Assembly: GCF_009861505.1 (NCBI RefSeq)
Contig: NZ_WTFT01000009.1
Coordinates: 250,908 to 314,907 of the forward strand
DNA: 64,000 nt
Origin: Pseudomonas izuensis
GTDB taxonomy: Bacteria; Pseudomonadota; Gammaproteobacteria; Pseudomonadales; Pseudomonadaceae
Reading direction: 5' to 3'
Shown here piece after piece: positions 35,830 through 44,357 of the stretch. Every line of letters begins with the position of its first letter. Positions within the stretch are counted from its first letter, which is position 1. The position numbers and the translations under genes are program-made. Below the pieces are notes generated by a model, which was not told the origin of the DNA, did not search any database, and saw only the letters and a list, made by a program, of their open reading frames with translations.

Positions 35830-37011
35830 CTAGAGAATCACCCTGGCTCGCCGCAACTCATCAATCCGCTCAAGACTGAACCCCAACTCCCCCAACACCT
35901 GATCCGTGTGTTCCCCCAACGCCGCGCCAATATGCCTGGGCTCTGGCAAACCTTCTGAAAACTTCAACGGACAAGCCATCTGCGCCTGCGTCGAACCATC
36001 GCCCCGTGGCACTGCAGTCACCAGTTCCCGCGCCCGCAACTGCGGATGCCGCACCGCTTCGCGCAGGCTCAATACCGGCTCGACACAGGCGTCCAGCTCG
36101 GCAAATAACGCACACAGTTCGGTAAAGTCATGTTTTTCAAACTCGACCTTCAACGCATCCTTGAGCTTTCTCTGCTGCGCCGGTTGCGGCGACAGGCCCA
36201 GGCTCGCCAGCTCTTCGAGCCCCAACGCCACACACAACTGCTTCATGAAGTCCGGCTCCAGGCTGCCCACCGATAACCAGCGCCCGTCCCGCGAGCGGTA
36301 GTAATCGTAGAAGCTGCCGCCATTGAGCATCTGGTCTTCCCGCCCCGGCTCGACGCCACAGGCCAGATACCCGGCACCGGCCATGGCGTTCAGGCTGAAT
36401 GCACAATCGGTCATGCTCACATCCAGATGTTGCCCCTGCCCGGTGTGCTGCCGGGCGATCACGGCCGCCAACAGACCGATCACGCCGTGCAGCGAACCAC
36501 CGGCGATATCCGCCACCTGCGTGCCCAAGGGCAGCGGTCCGCTGTCGGCGCGGCCGGTGTAGTTCGCCAGCCCGGCCAGCGCCAGATAATTAATGTCGTG
36601 GCCGGCGCGATCCTTGTAGGGGCCGGTCTGGCCATAACCGGTGATCGACACATAAATGAGCTTCGGATTGATCGCCTTCAAGGCTTCATAGCCCAGCCCC
36701 AGGCGCTCCATGACACCGGGACGAAACTGCTCGAGCACGATGTCGTAGTCCTTGAGCAATTGCTTGATAACGTCCAGCGCCTCAGGCTGCTTGAGGTCCA
36801 GGGCCACGCTGCGTTTATTGCGATTGAGGTAGGCGTGGCTGGCCGATACCCCGTGATCGTGGGGCGGCAGCACGCGCAACAGGTCCATGCGGGTCGGCGA
36901 TTCGATGCGCAGCACCTCGGCGCCCATATCCGCCAACAACAACGAGGCGAACGGGCCGGGCAGCAGGGTAGAGAAATCCAGTACCTTGAGTGATGCCAGT
37001 GGACCGAGCAT
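35830..37011 (-). CDS. CaiB/BaiF CoA transferase family, alpha-methylacyl-CoA racemase-like
   Basis: A 393-residue class III CoA-transferase-fold protein. Motifs resemble alpha-methylacyl-CoA racemase: NRNKRSVALDLK, EQFRPGVMERLGLGYE, RAGHDINYLALAGLANYTG (with the catalytic His), and GTQVADIAGGS (with the catalytic Asp). It may therefore epimerise 2-methyl-branched acyl-CoAs rather than transfer CoA. AAGGAG precedes ATG 37011. It is the only gene in its transcript. The adjacent dctA has its own terminator pointing at it. Confidence 0.82.
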   Translation of the reverse strand: MLGPLASLKVLDFSTLLPGPFASLLLADMGAEVLRIESPTRMDLLRVLPPHDHGVSASHAYLNRNKRSVALDLKQPEALDVIKQLLKDYDIVLEQFRPGVMERLGLGYEALKAINPKLIYVSITGYGQTGPYKDRAGHDINYLALAGLANYTGRADSGPLPLGTQVADIAGGSLHGVIGLLAAVIARQHTGQGQHLDVSMTDCAFSLNAMAGAGYLACGVEPGREDQMLNGGSFYDYYRSRDGRWLSVGSLEPDFMKQLCVALGLEELASLGLSPQPAQQRKLKDALKVEFEKHDFTELCALFAELDACVEPVLSLREAVRHPQLRARELVTAVPRGDGSTQAQMACPLKFSEGLPEPRHIGAALGEHTDQVLGELGFSLERIDELRRARVIL

Positions 37012-37117
37012 GAATATTCTCCTTATATGATGCCCCTCAGACTAGGCAGCTGAACGTGACGGAGCAATCACCTTATGCGCCAGTGACGCTGACAGTTGCG
37101 CTCAAGTCGCAGGCAAT

Positions 37118-37143
37118 AAAAAACCCGCCGAAGCGGGTTTTTC
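37118..37143 (-). terminator. Rho-independent terminator of dctA
   Basis: On the minus strand AACCCGCTTCGGCGGGTTTT forms a CTTCGG-capped stem followed by T. It starts 14 bp after the dctA stop. Confidence 0.92.
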
Positions 37144-37156
37144 ATTACAACAAGAC

Positions 37157-38491
37157 TTACTTGGCGTTAGTCGGGGTTGCCCCTTTGACATGGCCCAGAA
37201 CATCGTCTTTAGGCTCATCAGCAATACCGCGACCGCCGGAGGCCAGTTCAGCGTGCATCACGTCGGTGTCCAGCTCCTTGACCCACTTGGCCACCACCAG
37301 TGTGGCAACGGCATTACCGATCAGGTTGGTCAGGGCACGAGCTTCGGACATGAAGCGGTCGATACCGAGGATCAGCGCCAGGCCGGCAACCGGGAGATGA
37401 CCCACCGCGGACAGGGTGGCCGCCAGTACGATGAACCCGCTACCGGTCACGCCCGCAGCCCCCTTGGAGGACAGCAGCAACACCACCAGCAGGGTGATCT
37501 GATGCGTGATGTCCATGTGCGCGTCAGTTGCCTGAGCAATGAACACGGCCGCCATGGTCAGGTAGATTGCCGTGCCGTCGAGGTTGAACGAGTAACCGGT
37601 CGGGATCACCAGACCCACGACGGATTTCTGCGCGCCCAGACGCTCCATCTTGATCAGCATGCGTGGCAACACCGATTCCGAGGAAGAGGTGCCCAGCACG
37701 ATCAGCAGTTCTTCACGGATATAGCGAATCACTTTCAGCACGCTGAAACCGTGCGCGCGGGCGATACCGCCGAGCACGATCAGGATGAACAGGACGCAAG
37801 TGATGTAGAAGCAGGCCATCAGTTGGCCCAGTTGCACCAGCGAGCCGACACCGTAGGCACCGATGGTGAACGCCATGGCACCGAAGGCACCAATTGGCGC
37901 GAGCTTCATGATCATGTTGATGATGTTGAACATCACATGGGCGAAGCGATCGATGAAGTCCAGCAGCGGCTTGCCGTAGGCACCCAGGCGATGCAGGGCG
38001 AAACCGAAGATCACCGAGAACATCAGCACTTGCAGGATGTCGCCCGTGGCGAACGCACCGACGATGGTTGCCGGGATGATGTTCATCAGGAAGCCGATAA
38101 CGCTCTGGTCAGCGCCTTGTGCCACGTAGGTCGCCACTTTCGAGGCATCCAGGGTGCTCACATCGATGTGCATGCCAGCGCCTGGCTGCACGATGTTGAC
38201 CACGACCAGGCCCACCAGCAAAGCAATGGTCGAAACGATTTCGAAGTACAGGAGTGCGTAACCGCCGGTCTTGCCGACCGACTTCATGTCCTGCATGCCC
38301 GCGATACCGCTGACGACGGTGCAGAAGATGATAGGCGCGATGATCATTTTGATCAGCTTGATGAACCCGTCACCCAGCGGCTTAACGGCCACACCGAGCT
38401 GTGGATAGTAGTGACCGAGCAAAATACCGATGACAATTGCAACGATCACCTGGAAATACAGGGATTTGTACAGTGGCTGACGAGTCGTCAT
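37157..38491 (-). CDS. dctA: C4-dicarboxylate transporter DctA
   Basis: A 444-residue sodium/proton:dicarboxylate symporter (DAACS family) that imports succinate, fumarate and malate. Eight or so membrane helices are evident. The re-entrant loop signature is [14 protein letters not shown], followed by [17 protein letters not shown] and the second hairpin [22 protein letters not shown] 38491 ([11 protein letters not shown]) has TGAGGAAC upstream; the frame is open 49 codons further. A canonical sigma-54 promoter lies at 38623-38637, as expected for DctB/DctD control. Confidence 0.95.
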   Translation of the reverse strand: MTTRQPLYKSLYFQVIVAIVIGILLGHYYPQLGVAVKPLGDGFIKLIKMIIAPIIFCTVVSGIAGMQDMKSVGKTGGYALLYFEIVSTIALLVGLVVVNIVQPGAGMHIDVSTLDASKVATYVAQGADQSVIGFLMNIIPATIVGAFATGDILQVLMFSVIFGFALHRLGAYGKPLLDFIDRFAHVMFNIINMIMKLAPIGAFGAMAFTIGAYGVGSLVQLGQLMACFYITCVLFILIVLGGIARAHGFSVLKVIRYIREELLIVLGTSSSESVLPRMLIKMERLGAQKSVVGLVIPTGYSFNLDGTAIYLTMAAVFIAQATDAHMDITHQITLLVVLLLSSKGAAGVTGSGFIVLAATLSAVGHLPVAGLALILGIDRFMSEARALTNLIGNAVATLVVAKWVKELDTDVMHAELASGGRGIADEPKDDVLGHVKGATPTNAK

Positions 38492-38557
38492 TGCAAAGTT
38501 CCTCAAGAGTGCGCGGTGACAACATCCATCCGTTGCCCACGACACCTCATTTGCGAA

Positions 38558-38586
38558 CCCTCCTGCACTGGAGGGATTTGTTTTTT
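38558..38586 (-). promoter_or_regulatory. dctA leader hairpin and A-rich (Crc/Hfq-like) motif
   Basis: In the dctA 5' leader, AAAAAACAA (minus strand, 38586-38578) fits the AAnAAnAA catabolite motif bound by Hfq/Crc. It is followed by CCCTCC-AGTGCA-GGAGGG, a 6-bp stem. The motif is about 90 nt from the start codon, further than most known Crc sites. Confidence 0.35.
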
Positions 38587-38622
38587 CGAGCTGCGCGACG
38601 GCAAGCATCTGCCGGTTGTATC

Positions 38623-38637
38623 GCAAAGCCCGTGCCA
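38623..38637 (-). promoter_or_regulatory. Sigma-54 promoter of dctA
   Basis: TGGCACGGGCTTTGC on the minus strand matches the -24/-12 consensus TGGCAC-N5-TTGC exactly. The transcription start would fall near 38612, giving a leader of about 120 nt. The 340-bp gap between dctA and the AraC gene also holds the leader hairpin; no other gene was seen in it. Confidence 0.85.
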
Positions 38638-38831
38638 CCTTCCGTGAATCCTCCTACAAGCCTTTTGATATCAGGCGTTGCAGGTTTTTCCTTGCTGGCT
38701 GGCGGTTGCGCCACAGTGGCGGATTTCCGCCCATTGACCAAATCGGGTCGTACAATCTGGCGGATATCCGCCTTGTTCATCCGTTGCAACCGCAGCTACC
38801 ATCCATCGCTCAATGGACGGATTTGCCTGCT

Positions 38832-39860
38832 ATGCGCGAACGCACCATCGCCAGTCATTTCGCCCGTGCGGTCCTGCGCGGTGCGCAACGGCACGGCTAC
38901 GACTATTCGGACCTGTTGCAGCAATTGGGGATCAGCCCCGAGTTGCTCGAAGAGCCGCGGGCGCGCATTGGTCCGGAGTCATTCACCCGACTGATACAGG
39001 CTCTGTGGCTGGCACTGGACAACGAATACCTCGGGTTTGGGCAAGCGCCGAGCAAACCCGGTAGCTTCGCGATGATGTGCCATGCCGTGATTCATTGCCG
39101 CAATCTGGAAAAGGCACTCAACCGCGGCTTATTGTTTTATAGCCTATTCCCTGACGCCCCGCGCCTGACCCTGACGCGCGAAGACGAAATGATTCGCCTG
39201 AGCCTGGACGATTCGCAGCTCTGGGATCCGGACCATTTTCTCACCGAATACCTGCTGGTGATCTGGCACCGGTTCGGCAGTTGGCTGATCGGTCAGCGCA
39301 TTCGCCTGGAGCAGGCGACGTTCAGCTACCCGCGACCGGAACACGGAGCCGAGTACGATTTGCTGTTCTCTTGTGCACTGAGCTTTTCAACCGCAAAGAG
39401 CGCGGCACAAAAGAACAGCGGGGCGCAAAGCAGCCTGCTGTTTCACAGTCGCTACTTGAACATGCCGTTGCTACAGGACGAACGCACCCTCAAGCATTTC
39501 CTTGAACGCTCGCCTTCCGACCTGCTGGCGCGCCCGGATGATGGCCATAGCCTGACCAGCCAGTTGCGGCGCTTGCTCAGCCGCGACAGTGCTCGCTGGC
39601 CGGACCTGGACGCCGTGGCCACGCACCTGCACATCAGCCCGCAGACGCTGCGCCGGCATTTACGCGAGGAAGGCAGCAGTTTTCAAGAGTTGAAGGACCA
39701 GTTGCGCCGCGACATTGCGATCTATCACCTGAGCCGCAACGATCTGCCCTTGCAGCAGATTGCCGAGCAGCTGGGGTTTTCCGAGCCTTCGGCGTTTCAT
39801 CGGGCGTTCAAGAAGTGGACGGGGTTGACGCCGGGGGCTTATCGGGCGCAGGAAAGTTGA
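38832..39860 (+). CDS. AraC-family transcriptional regulator (Arabinose_bd/OruR type)
   Basis: A 342-residue regulator. The N-terminal ligand domain (residues 1 to about 230, PF12625 type) contains PESFTRLIQALWLALDNEYLGFG and YPRPEHGAEYDLLFSCALSF. The C-terminal AraC domain has two helix-turn-helices (LDAVATHLHISPQTLRRHLREEGSSFQEL and IAEQLGFSEPSAFHRAFKKWTGLTPGAYR). ATG 38832 (MRERTIASHF) was chosen by family start; the frame is open 72 codons further. A Lys/Ser/Ala-rich stretch (STAKSAAQKNSGAQSS) seems longer than usual. PAO1 also has a regulator (PA1182) between phoQ and dctA. Confidence 0.85.
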   Translation: MRERTIASHFARAVLRGAQRHGYDYSDLLQQLGISPELLEEPRARIGPESFTRLIQALWLALDNEYLGFGQAPSKPGSFAMMCHAVIHCRNLEKALNRGLLFYSLFPDAPRLTLTREDEMIRLSLDDSQLWDPDHFLTEYLLVIWHRFGSWLIGQRIRLEQATFSYPRPEHGAEYDLLFSCALSFSTAKSAAQKNSGAQSSLLFHSRYLNMPLLQDERTLKHFLERSPSDLLARPDDGHSLTSQLRRLLSRDSARWPDLDAVATHLHISPQTLRRHLREEGSSFQELKDQLRRDIAIYHLSRNDLPLQQIAEQLGFSEPSAFHRAFKKWTGLTPGAYRAQES

Positions 39861-39879
39861 GATTTGCGGTGGATTGACT

Positions 39880-39965
39880 GGCCTCTTCGCGAGCAGGCTC
39901 GCTCCTACAGGGGATATTCAGTGCGACATAGATCCATTGTGGGAGCGAGCCTGCTCGCGATGGCG
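39880..39965. repeat. Paired REP element (REPIN 11)
   Basis: GCGAGCAGGCTCGCTCCTAC pairs with GTGGGAGCGAGCCTGCTCGC, GCTCC ends facing inwards. It lies between the convergent AraC gene and phoQ. Confidence 0.9.
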
Positions 39966-39980
39966 TCCGCAAGAGCAACA

Positions 39981-41327
39981 CTAAACCACCGGAAACTGAA
40001 TCCTGAACGCCGCCCCACCCATGGGTGAATCCCCCAGCGTCAGTTTGGCGCTGTAGCTTTCGATGATGTCCTTGACCACCGCCAGGCCAATGCCCTGCCC
40101 CGGATGCTGTCGATCCAGGCGCTCGCCACGTTGCAGGATTCGTGCGCGCTGATCGGGCGGCACGCCGGGACCGTCGTCCTCGACGCACAATTCGATACCG
40201 CCCAGGGTCTGCCGCACGCTGATACGCACTTCGCCCAGGCACAGGCGATAAGCGTTCTCCAGCAAGTTGCCCATCATCTCCAGCAAGGCCCCCTGCTCGA
40301 TCGGCACGTAACACTCTGGCGGCAAGTCCAGGGTCACCCGCACGCGCTTGTCGCGGTAGACCTTGTCCAGCGTGTCGCAGAGACTTTGCAGCACCGGACG
40401 CAGTTGAACCTGATGACGCACCAGACCGCTTTTACGCAGGCTGGCGCGCTGCAATTGATAGCTGATCTGCTGGCTCATGCGCTCGATCTGGGTTTGCAGC
40501 ACCCAGGCCTGATCGCGATTTTGGGGGCGTTGCGCCATGTCCTCGCTGACGCCTTGCAGCACCGCCAGCGGCGTTTTCAGGCTGTGCGCCAGATCGTCGA
40601 GGGAATCGCGGTAACGGCTGCGCTGTTCGCGCTCGCTGTGCAGCAAGCGGTTCAGGGAGCCCGTCAGGCGCAAGAGTTCGCGGGGATGTTGCTCGCTGAG
40701 GCTTTCGCGGGCACCACTTTCGATTTCGTCCAGTTCCTGGCTGAGCCGGCGCAACGCCTGCAAGCCCCAGGTCAGGCCGATCCACAGCAACGCCAGCAGC
40801 ACCAGCAACGCCGCGCCGAAGCCCAGGTAGAGGTTTTCCCGCAGGCCTTCGAGGGTCAGCTCGTATTCGCGTACCGGTTGCAACGCGACAATGCTGAACG
40901 CCGCGCTCTTGCCCCCCAGCAGCTTGACCTCGACGTCATAGACGAAGAACTCCTGGCCATTGGCTTCTCTGATCCTGGCGAACTCGTTACCGCGCCCGTC
41001 ATAACGCGGTTTGTAATTGAGCATCTCTTCCTGAGTGGCCTTGGAACGCCAGACCAGGTGACCTTCGCGGTCATAGATGTAACCGAGCAAACGGCTGTCG
41101 GTCAGGTTGAAGCGCTCGTCGGGCAATTGCGCCGGCATCTGCAAGTGGTTGTTTTCCACCCGTGCGGCGGAGATCAGCGTCGTCACGTCGGAGGCCAGGC
41201 GTTGTTCAATGGAGTCTTGCAGCGCCAGGCTGAACGCACCCTGCATCGCCGGCAGCAGCGCCAGCATGAACAACACCGCCAGCAGTGTGGCGGCGAGCAT
41301 CAAGCGGACACGAAGGGAACGAATCAA
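39981..41327 (-). CDS. phoQ: Sensor histidine kinase PhoQ
   Basis: A 448-residue kinase. TM1 (about 8-30), periplasmic domain (31-165), TM2 (LYLGFGAALLVLLALLWIGLTWG), HAMP, a HisKA with the PhoQ-type box DDLAHSLKTPLAVLQG, and HATPase (MGNLLENAYRL, EDDGPGVP, GQGIGLAVV). PhoQ senses low Mg2+ and cationic peptides and controls PhoP. The HSLKTPL box and the order small exported protein-phoP-phoQ support the name. Its start overlaps the phoP stop by 4 bp. Confidence 0.92.
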   Translation of the reverse strand: MIRSLRVRLMLAATLLAVLFMLALLPAMQGAFSLALQDSIEQRLASDVTTLISAARVENNHLQMPAQLPDERFNLTDSRLLGYIYDREGHLVWRSKATQEEMLNYKPRYDGRGNEFARIREANGQEFFVYDVEVKLLGGKSAAFSIVALQPVREYELTLEGLRENLYLGFGAALLVLLALLWIGLTWGLQALRRLSQELDEIESGARESLSEQHPRELLRLTGSLNRLLHSEREQRSRYRDSLDDLAHSLKTPLAVLQGVSEDMAQRPQNRDQAWVLQTQIERMSQQISYQLQRASLRKSGLVRHQVQLRPVLQSLCDTLDKVYRDKRVRVTLDLPPECYVPIEQGALLEMMGNLLENAYRLCLGEVRISVRQTLGGIELCVEDDGPGVPPDQRARILQRGERLDRQHPGQGIGLAVVKDIIESYSAKLTLGDSPMGGAAFRIQFPVV

Positions 41328-42001
41328 GTGCAGCGCTCATTGAACAGGTAGCCGAGGCCGCGAACGGTATCGATCGGCTTGAACCCGACCGGCCCTTCCA
41401 GTTTGCGGCGCAGACGGCCGACCAGCACTTCGATCACATTCGGATCGCGCTCGTCGTCATCCGGGTACAACTGCTCCATCAGGCGGTCCTTGGCCACTAC
41501 TTGCTGGTGATGGCGCATCAGGTACTCGAGGATGCGGTACTCGTAGGCCGTCAGCGCCAGCGGCTGATCGTCCAGGGATGCCTGTTTGCGATTGAGGTCG
41601 AGCACCAATGGCCCGGCGACGATGGTCGACTGGGTAAAACCGCTGGAGCGGCGCAACAAGGCATTGAGCCGGGCGTCGAGTTCTTCGAACTGGAACGGTT
41701 TGACCACATAGTCGTCGGCGCCAGCGGCCAGGCCTTCTACCTTGTCCTGCCAATTGCCGCGCGCCGTGAGGATCAGGATCGGAAAGGTCTTGCCCCGCGA
41801 GCGCAACTGACGGATCAGATCGAGGCCGCTCATGCCCGGCAGGCCGAGATCGATTACCGCCAGGTCATGGTTGAATTGTTCGGTCTGATACAAGGCCTCC
41901 TCGGCATTGGCCACGGACTCGACCACATGCCCGCTTTCCGTCAGGCGGGTTTGCAGGTGATGGCGCAACAGCGCTTCATCTTCGACGACCAGCAATTTCA
42001 T
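41324..42001 (-). CDS. phoP: Response regulator PhoP
   Basis: A 225-residue OmpR-family regulator, the expected PhoP length. The receiver has D51 (LAVIDLGLPGMSGLDLIRQLR) and DDYVVKPFQFEEL. The winged helix has LTAYEYRILEYLMRHHQQVVAKDRLMEQLYPDDDERDPNVIEVLVGRLRRKL. ATG 42001 follows CAGGAGAACGTT. It is cotranscribed with phoQ and probably with the 107-residue exported protein upstream. The four direct repeats at 42455-42493 are the likely autoregulatory site. Confidence 0.94.
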   Translation of the reverse strand: MKLLVVEDEALLRHHLQTRLTESGHVVESVANAEEALYQTEQFNHDLAVIDLGLPGMSGLDLIRQLRSRGKTFPILILTARGNWQDKVEGLAAGADDYVVKPFQFEELDARLNALLRRSSGFTQSTIVAGPLVLDLNRKQASLDDQPLALTAYEYRILEYLMRHHQQVVAKDRLMEQLYPDDDERDPNVIEVLVGRLRRKLEGPVGFKPIDTVRGLGYLFNERCT

Positions 42002-42072
42002 AACGTTCTCCTGCTGATCAACAGCTCCAGAGGCACAACCTTCAATAAAGGCACGTGTTGCGATGACTGATA

Positions 42073-42396
42073 TCACGACGGCTTGCTGATAGTCGTCAAA
42101 TCGTAGCGGCCCATGAGGTCCTCCTGACGAAGTTTAATGCCATTGTGCGAGACCGACACGTTGTCATACGTGGCGTAGTCACTATTCTGACTGCCTTGCC
42201 TGGCCAGATGCACGCTCCAGGCACTGTCATTGCCGACCACACCACCCACGCTCGAATAACTCAGCACACCGGACTTTTTGACCTTGTCGCTGGTCTGTCC
42301 AGAAGTAAGCCTGGTGAAATTATCGTCGGTCGCATGGGCGGCAGCACTGACGCCCAGGACGGTGAACGCCAGAAGCAGGTTTTTCAAGCCAGTCAT
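42073..42396 (-). CDS. Small exported protein upstream of phoP
   Basis: A 107-residue protein with a clear signal peptide (GLKNLLLAFTVLGVSAAAHA, cleavage near residue 22). The mature 85-residue part is polar (DDNFTRLTSGQTSDKVKKSG, GGVVGNDSAWSVHLARQG) with no Cys. ATG 42396 has GAGGAAACTCCCT upstream; ATG 42411 is an alternative. The gene sits where P. aeruginosa has oprH, 71 bp before phoP, behind a PhoP-type repeat array. It is not OprH: too short and without the barrel pattern. Function unknown; expression under low Mg2+ is a fair guess. Confidence 0.72.
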   Translation of the reverse strand: MTGLKNLLLAFTVLGVSAAAHATDDNFTRLTSGQTSDKVKKSGVLSYSSVGGVVGNDSAWSVHLARQGSQNSDYATYDNVSVSHNGIKLRQEDLMGRYDLTTISKPS

Positions 42397-42454
42397 AGGG
42401 AGTTTCCTCATGCGCTGTACGCTTTTTGGTAGCGGCAAGGTTACTGATCCCGCG

Positions 42455-42493
42455 CTGAACTCCCCCTGAACGCAATCTGAACCTAAGCTGAAT
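42455..42493 (-). promoter_or_regulatory. Four direct repeats with exact 11-bp period, probable PhoP boxes
   Basis: On the minus strand the hexamer GTTCAG occurs at 42460-42455, 42471-42466 and 42482-42477, and ATTCAG at 42493-42488. The starts are exactly 11 bp apart. OmpR-family regulators such as PhoP bind paired hexamers with this period. A possible -10 (TAACCT near 42443-42438) lies about 11 bp beyond, as at PhoP-activated promoters. Confidence 0.7.
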
Positions 42494-42552
42494 CAACCCG
42501 ATCCGGGTGCTTCGATGAAAGTGTCCCGATAATTTTCGACAGGAGATTAACC

Positions 42553-43344
42553 ATGCGCATGTTCCTCGCTGTCCTCTTGCTGGCCTTCAGCGGGCTCAGC
42601 CACGCCGCCATCAAGACCCAGGAAATCCCCTACCAGAGCGCCGACGGCACGAAACTGATCGGCTATTACGCCTATGACGACGCGATCAAGGGCCCGCGCC
42701 CCGGCGTCGTTGTGGTGCATGAATGGTGGGGGCTCAACGATTACACCAAACGCCGCGCCCGCGACCTCGCCGGCCTGGGCTACAGCGCTTTGGCCATCGA
42801 CATGTATGGCAACGGCAAAAACACCGAACACCCCAAGGACGCCATGGCGTTCATGCAGGCGGCAACGCAAGACAGCGCGGCGTCCAGTGCGCGCTTTCAG
42901 GCCGGGCTCGACTTGCTGAAGAAACAAGCGCAAACCGACCCGAATAAAGTGGCTGCCATCGGCTACTGCTTCGGTGGCGCCGTCGTGCTCAATGCTGCGC
43001 GTCAGGGTATGCCGCTGGCCGGTGTGGTGAGTTTCCACGGCGCGTTGGCAACCAAAACGCCGGCGACGCCCGGCAGTGTGAAAGCGAAAGTCCTGGTCGA
43101 ACATGGCGCGCTGGACAGCATGGTGACGCCCGATAACGTGGCTGCCTTCAAAGCCGAGATGGACAAGGCTGGCGCCGACTACAAGTTCGTCAGCCTCGAC
43201 GGCGCCAAGCACGGCTTCAGCAATCCTGACGCCGATCGCTTGAGCCATGGCGATCACGGCGGGCCGGACATTGGTTACAACAAGGCGGCAGATGAAAAGT
43301 CGTGGGCGGATATGCAGGCGTTCTTCAAGAAGATCTTCAGTTGA
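42553..43344 (+). CDS. Exported dienelactone hydrolase-family protein
   Basis: A 263-residue alpha/beta hydrolase with a signal peptide (MRMFLAVLLLAFSGLSHA). The nucleophile is Cys in VAAIGYCFGGAVVL, with Asp in GALDSMVTPDNV and His in DGAKHGFSNPDADR: the Cys-Asp-His triad of dienelactone hydrolases. Export to the periplasm is unusual for the catabolic enzymes of that family, so the substrate is unlikely to be a dienelactone. GACAGGAG precedes ATG 42553. It is divergent from the phoP operon, sharing 156 bp. Confidence 0.87.
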   Translation: MRMFLAVLLLAFSGLSHAAIKTQEIPYQSADGTKLIGYYAYDDAIKGPRPGVVVVHEWWGLNDYTKRRARDLAGLGYSALAIDMYGNGKNTEHPKDAMAFMQAATQDSAASSARFQAGLDLLKKQAQTDPNKVAAIGYCFGGAVVLNAARQGMPLAGVVSFHGALATKTPATPGSVKAKVLVEHGALDSMVTPDNVAAFKAEMDKAGADYKFVSLDGAKHGFSNPDADRLSHGDHGGPDIGYNKAADEKSWADMQAFFKKIFS

Positions 43345-43366
43345 TCAGTTAAACCGCAGTGCGGCT

Positions 43367-43442
43367 TTCGCGAGCAGGCTCGCTCCTACAGGATCAGCGG
43401 TGAGACACAAATCCAATGTGGGAGCGAGCCTGCTCGCGATGG
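43367..43442. repeat. Paired REP element (REPIN 12)
   Basis: GCGAGCAGGCTCGCTCCTAC pairs with GTGGGAGCGAGCCTGCTCGC, the same subtype and orientation as the element at 39880. Confidence 0.9.
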
Positions 43443-43496
43443 CTGCACCGCCGATCTGAACCTTTGCACTACCCAGTTTCAGGGCAACCCGGCAAA

Positions 43497-44231
43497 ATGC
43501 CCGACATGAATCCAGTCCCCGCCCTGCCCGCCTGCTGCACGCCCCTCGATGCCCACTGGCCGCTGCCGTTTGTGCTGCCGGATGCGGTGCTGTTGAGTAC
43601 CCACTTCAACCCTTCGCAACTGCTCAGCGATGATTTCCAGCGCAGTGCCATCGAAGCGCCGGCGAGTATCCAGCGCTCCGTCGCGAAACGGCAGGCGGAG
43701 TTTCTCGCCGGACGGATCTGCGCGCGGGCCGCCTTGCAACAACTGGAAGGCCTGAGCGTCAGCCCGGCCATCGGCGAAGACCGGGCACCGGTCTGGCCGG
43801 CGCATATCACCGGTTCCATTACCCACAGTACCGGCCGGGCCGCGGCAATCGTCGCCAGGAAAAACCATTGGCGCGGCTTGGGCATGGACCTGGAAAACCT
43901 GCTCAATGCCGAACGCGCCGAACGCCTGGCCGGGGAAATCCTCACCCCACCCGAGCTCCAGCGCATGGCCGCCGGGCATCGCGATCAACTGGCGTTGCTG
44001 GTGACCCTGACCTTTTCGGTAAAGGAGAGCCTGTTCAAGGCCCTCTATCCGATCGTTCAACAGCGTTTCTACTTTGAACACGCCGAGGTGCTGGAGTGGA
44101 CCGAGGCGGGTGAAGTGCGGTTGCGGCTGTTGACGGATCTGTCGAGTGAATGGCGCAACGGCACTGAGCTGGATGCGCAGTTTGGGGTCAAGGATGGGCA
44201 GTTGTTGAGCTTGGTCAGCATCAGGGCCTGA
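43497..44231 (+). CDS. pcpS: 4'-phosphopantetheinyl transferase PcpS
   Basis: A 244-residue Sfp/EntD-type transferase. It moves the phosphopantetheine arm from CoA to carrier proteins of fatty-acid, siderophore and peptide synthesis. Metal and CoA motifs: ITGSITHSTGRAAAIVA, GLGMDLEN and TFSVKESLFKALYP. The order CTPLDAHWPLP, AKRQAEFLAGR and the ending HAEVLEWTEAGEVRLRLLTDLSSEWRNG closely match P. aeruginosa PcpS, the single PPTase of that species. ATG 43497 (MPDMNP) was taken by analogy; ATG 43506 is close by and equally possible. Confidence 0.9.
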   Translation: MPDMNPVPALPACCTPLDAHWPLPFVLPDAVLLSTHFNPSQLLSDDFQRSAIEAPASIQRSVAKRQAEFLAGRICARAALQQLEGLSVSPAIGEDRAPVWPAHITGSITHSTGRAAAIVARKNHWRGLGMDLENLLNAERAERLAGEILTPPELQRMAAGHRDQLALLVTLTFSVKESLFKALYPIVQQRFYFEHAEVLEWTEAGEVRLRLLTDLSSEWRNGTELDAQFGVKDGQLLSLVSIRA

Positions 44232-44255
44232 AGTGTTTCGGCGCCTGCCAGGCCG

Positions 44256-44334
44256 CCATCGCGAGCAAGCTTTGCTCCCACAGGCTTTGTGCCGGTCAAA
44301 CTAAACCTGTGGGAGCAAAGCTTGCTCGCGATGG
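44256..44334. repeat. Paired REP element (REPIN 13)
   Basis: CGCGAGCAAGCTTTGCTCCC pairs with GGGAGCAAAGCTTGCTCGCG, GCTCC ends facing inwards. It lies between convergent pcpS and the RstB-like gene. Confidence 0.9.
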
Positions 44335-44357
44335 GGCCCGAACAGACAACAAATAAC

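Noticed and set aside
37190..38647. A 485-codon open frame on the plus strand opposite dctA
   Set aside because: Antisense shadow of dctA. The His/Gln/Asp-rich translation has no family character, and the dctA motifs are unambiguous.
40104..41351. A 415-codon open frame opposite phoQ
   Set aside because: Antisense shadow with low-complexity Gln/Ala/His composition; phoQ is complete on the other strand.
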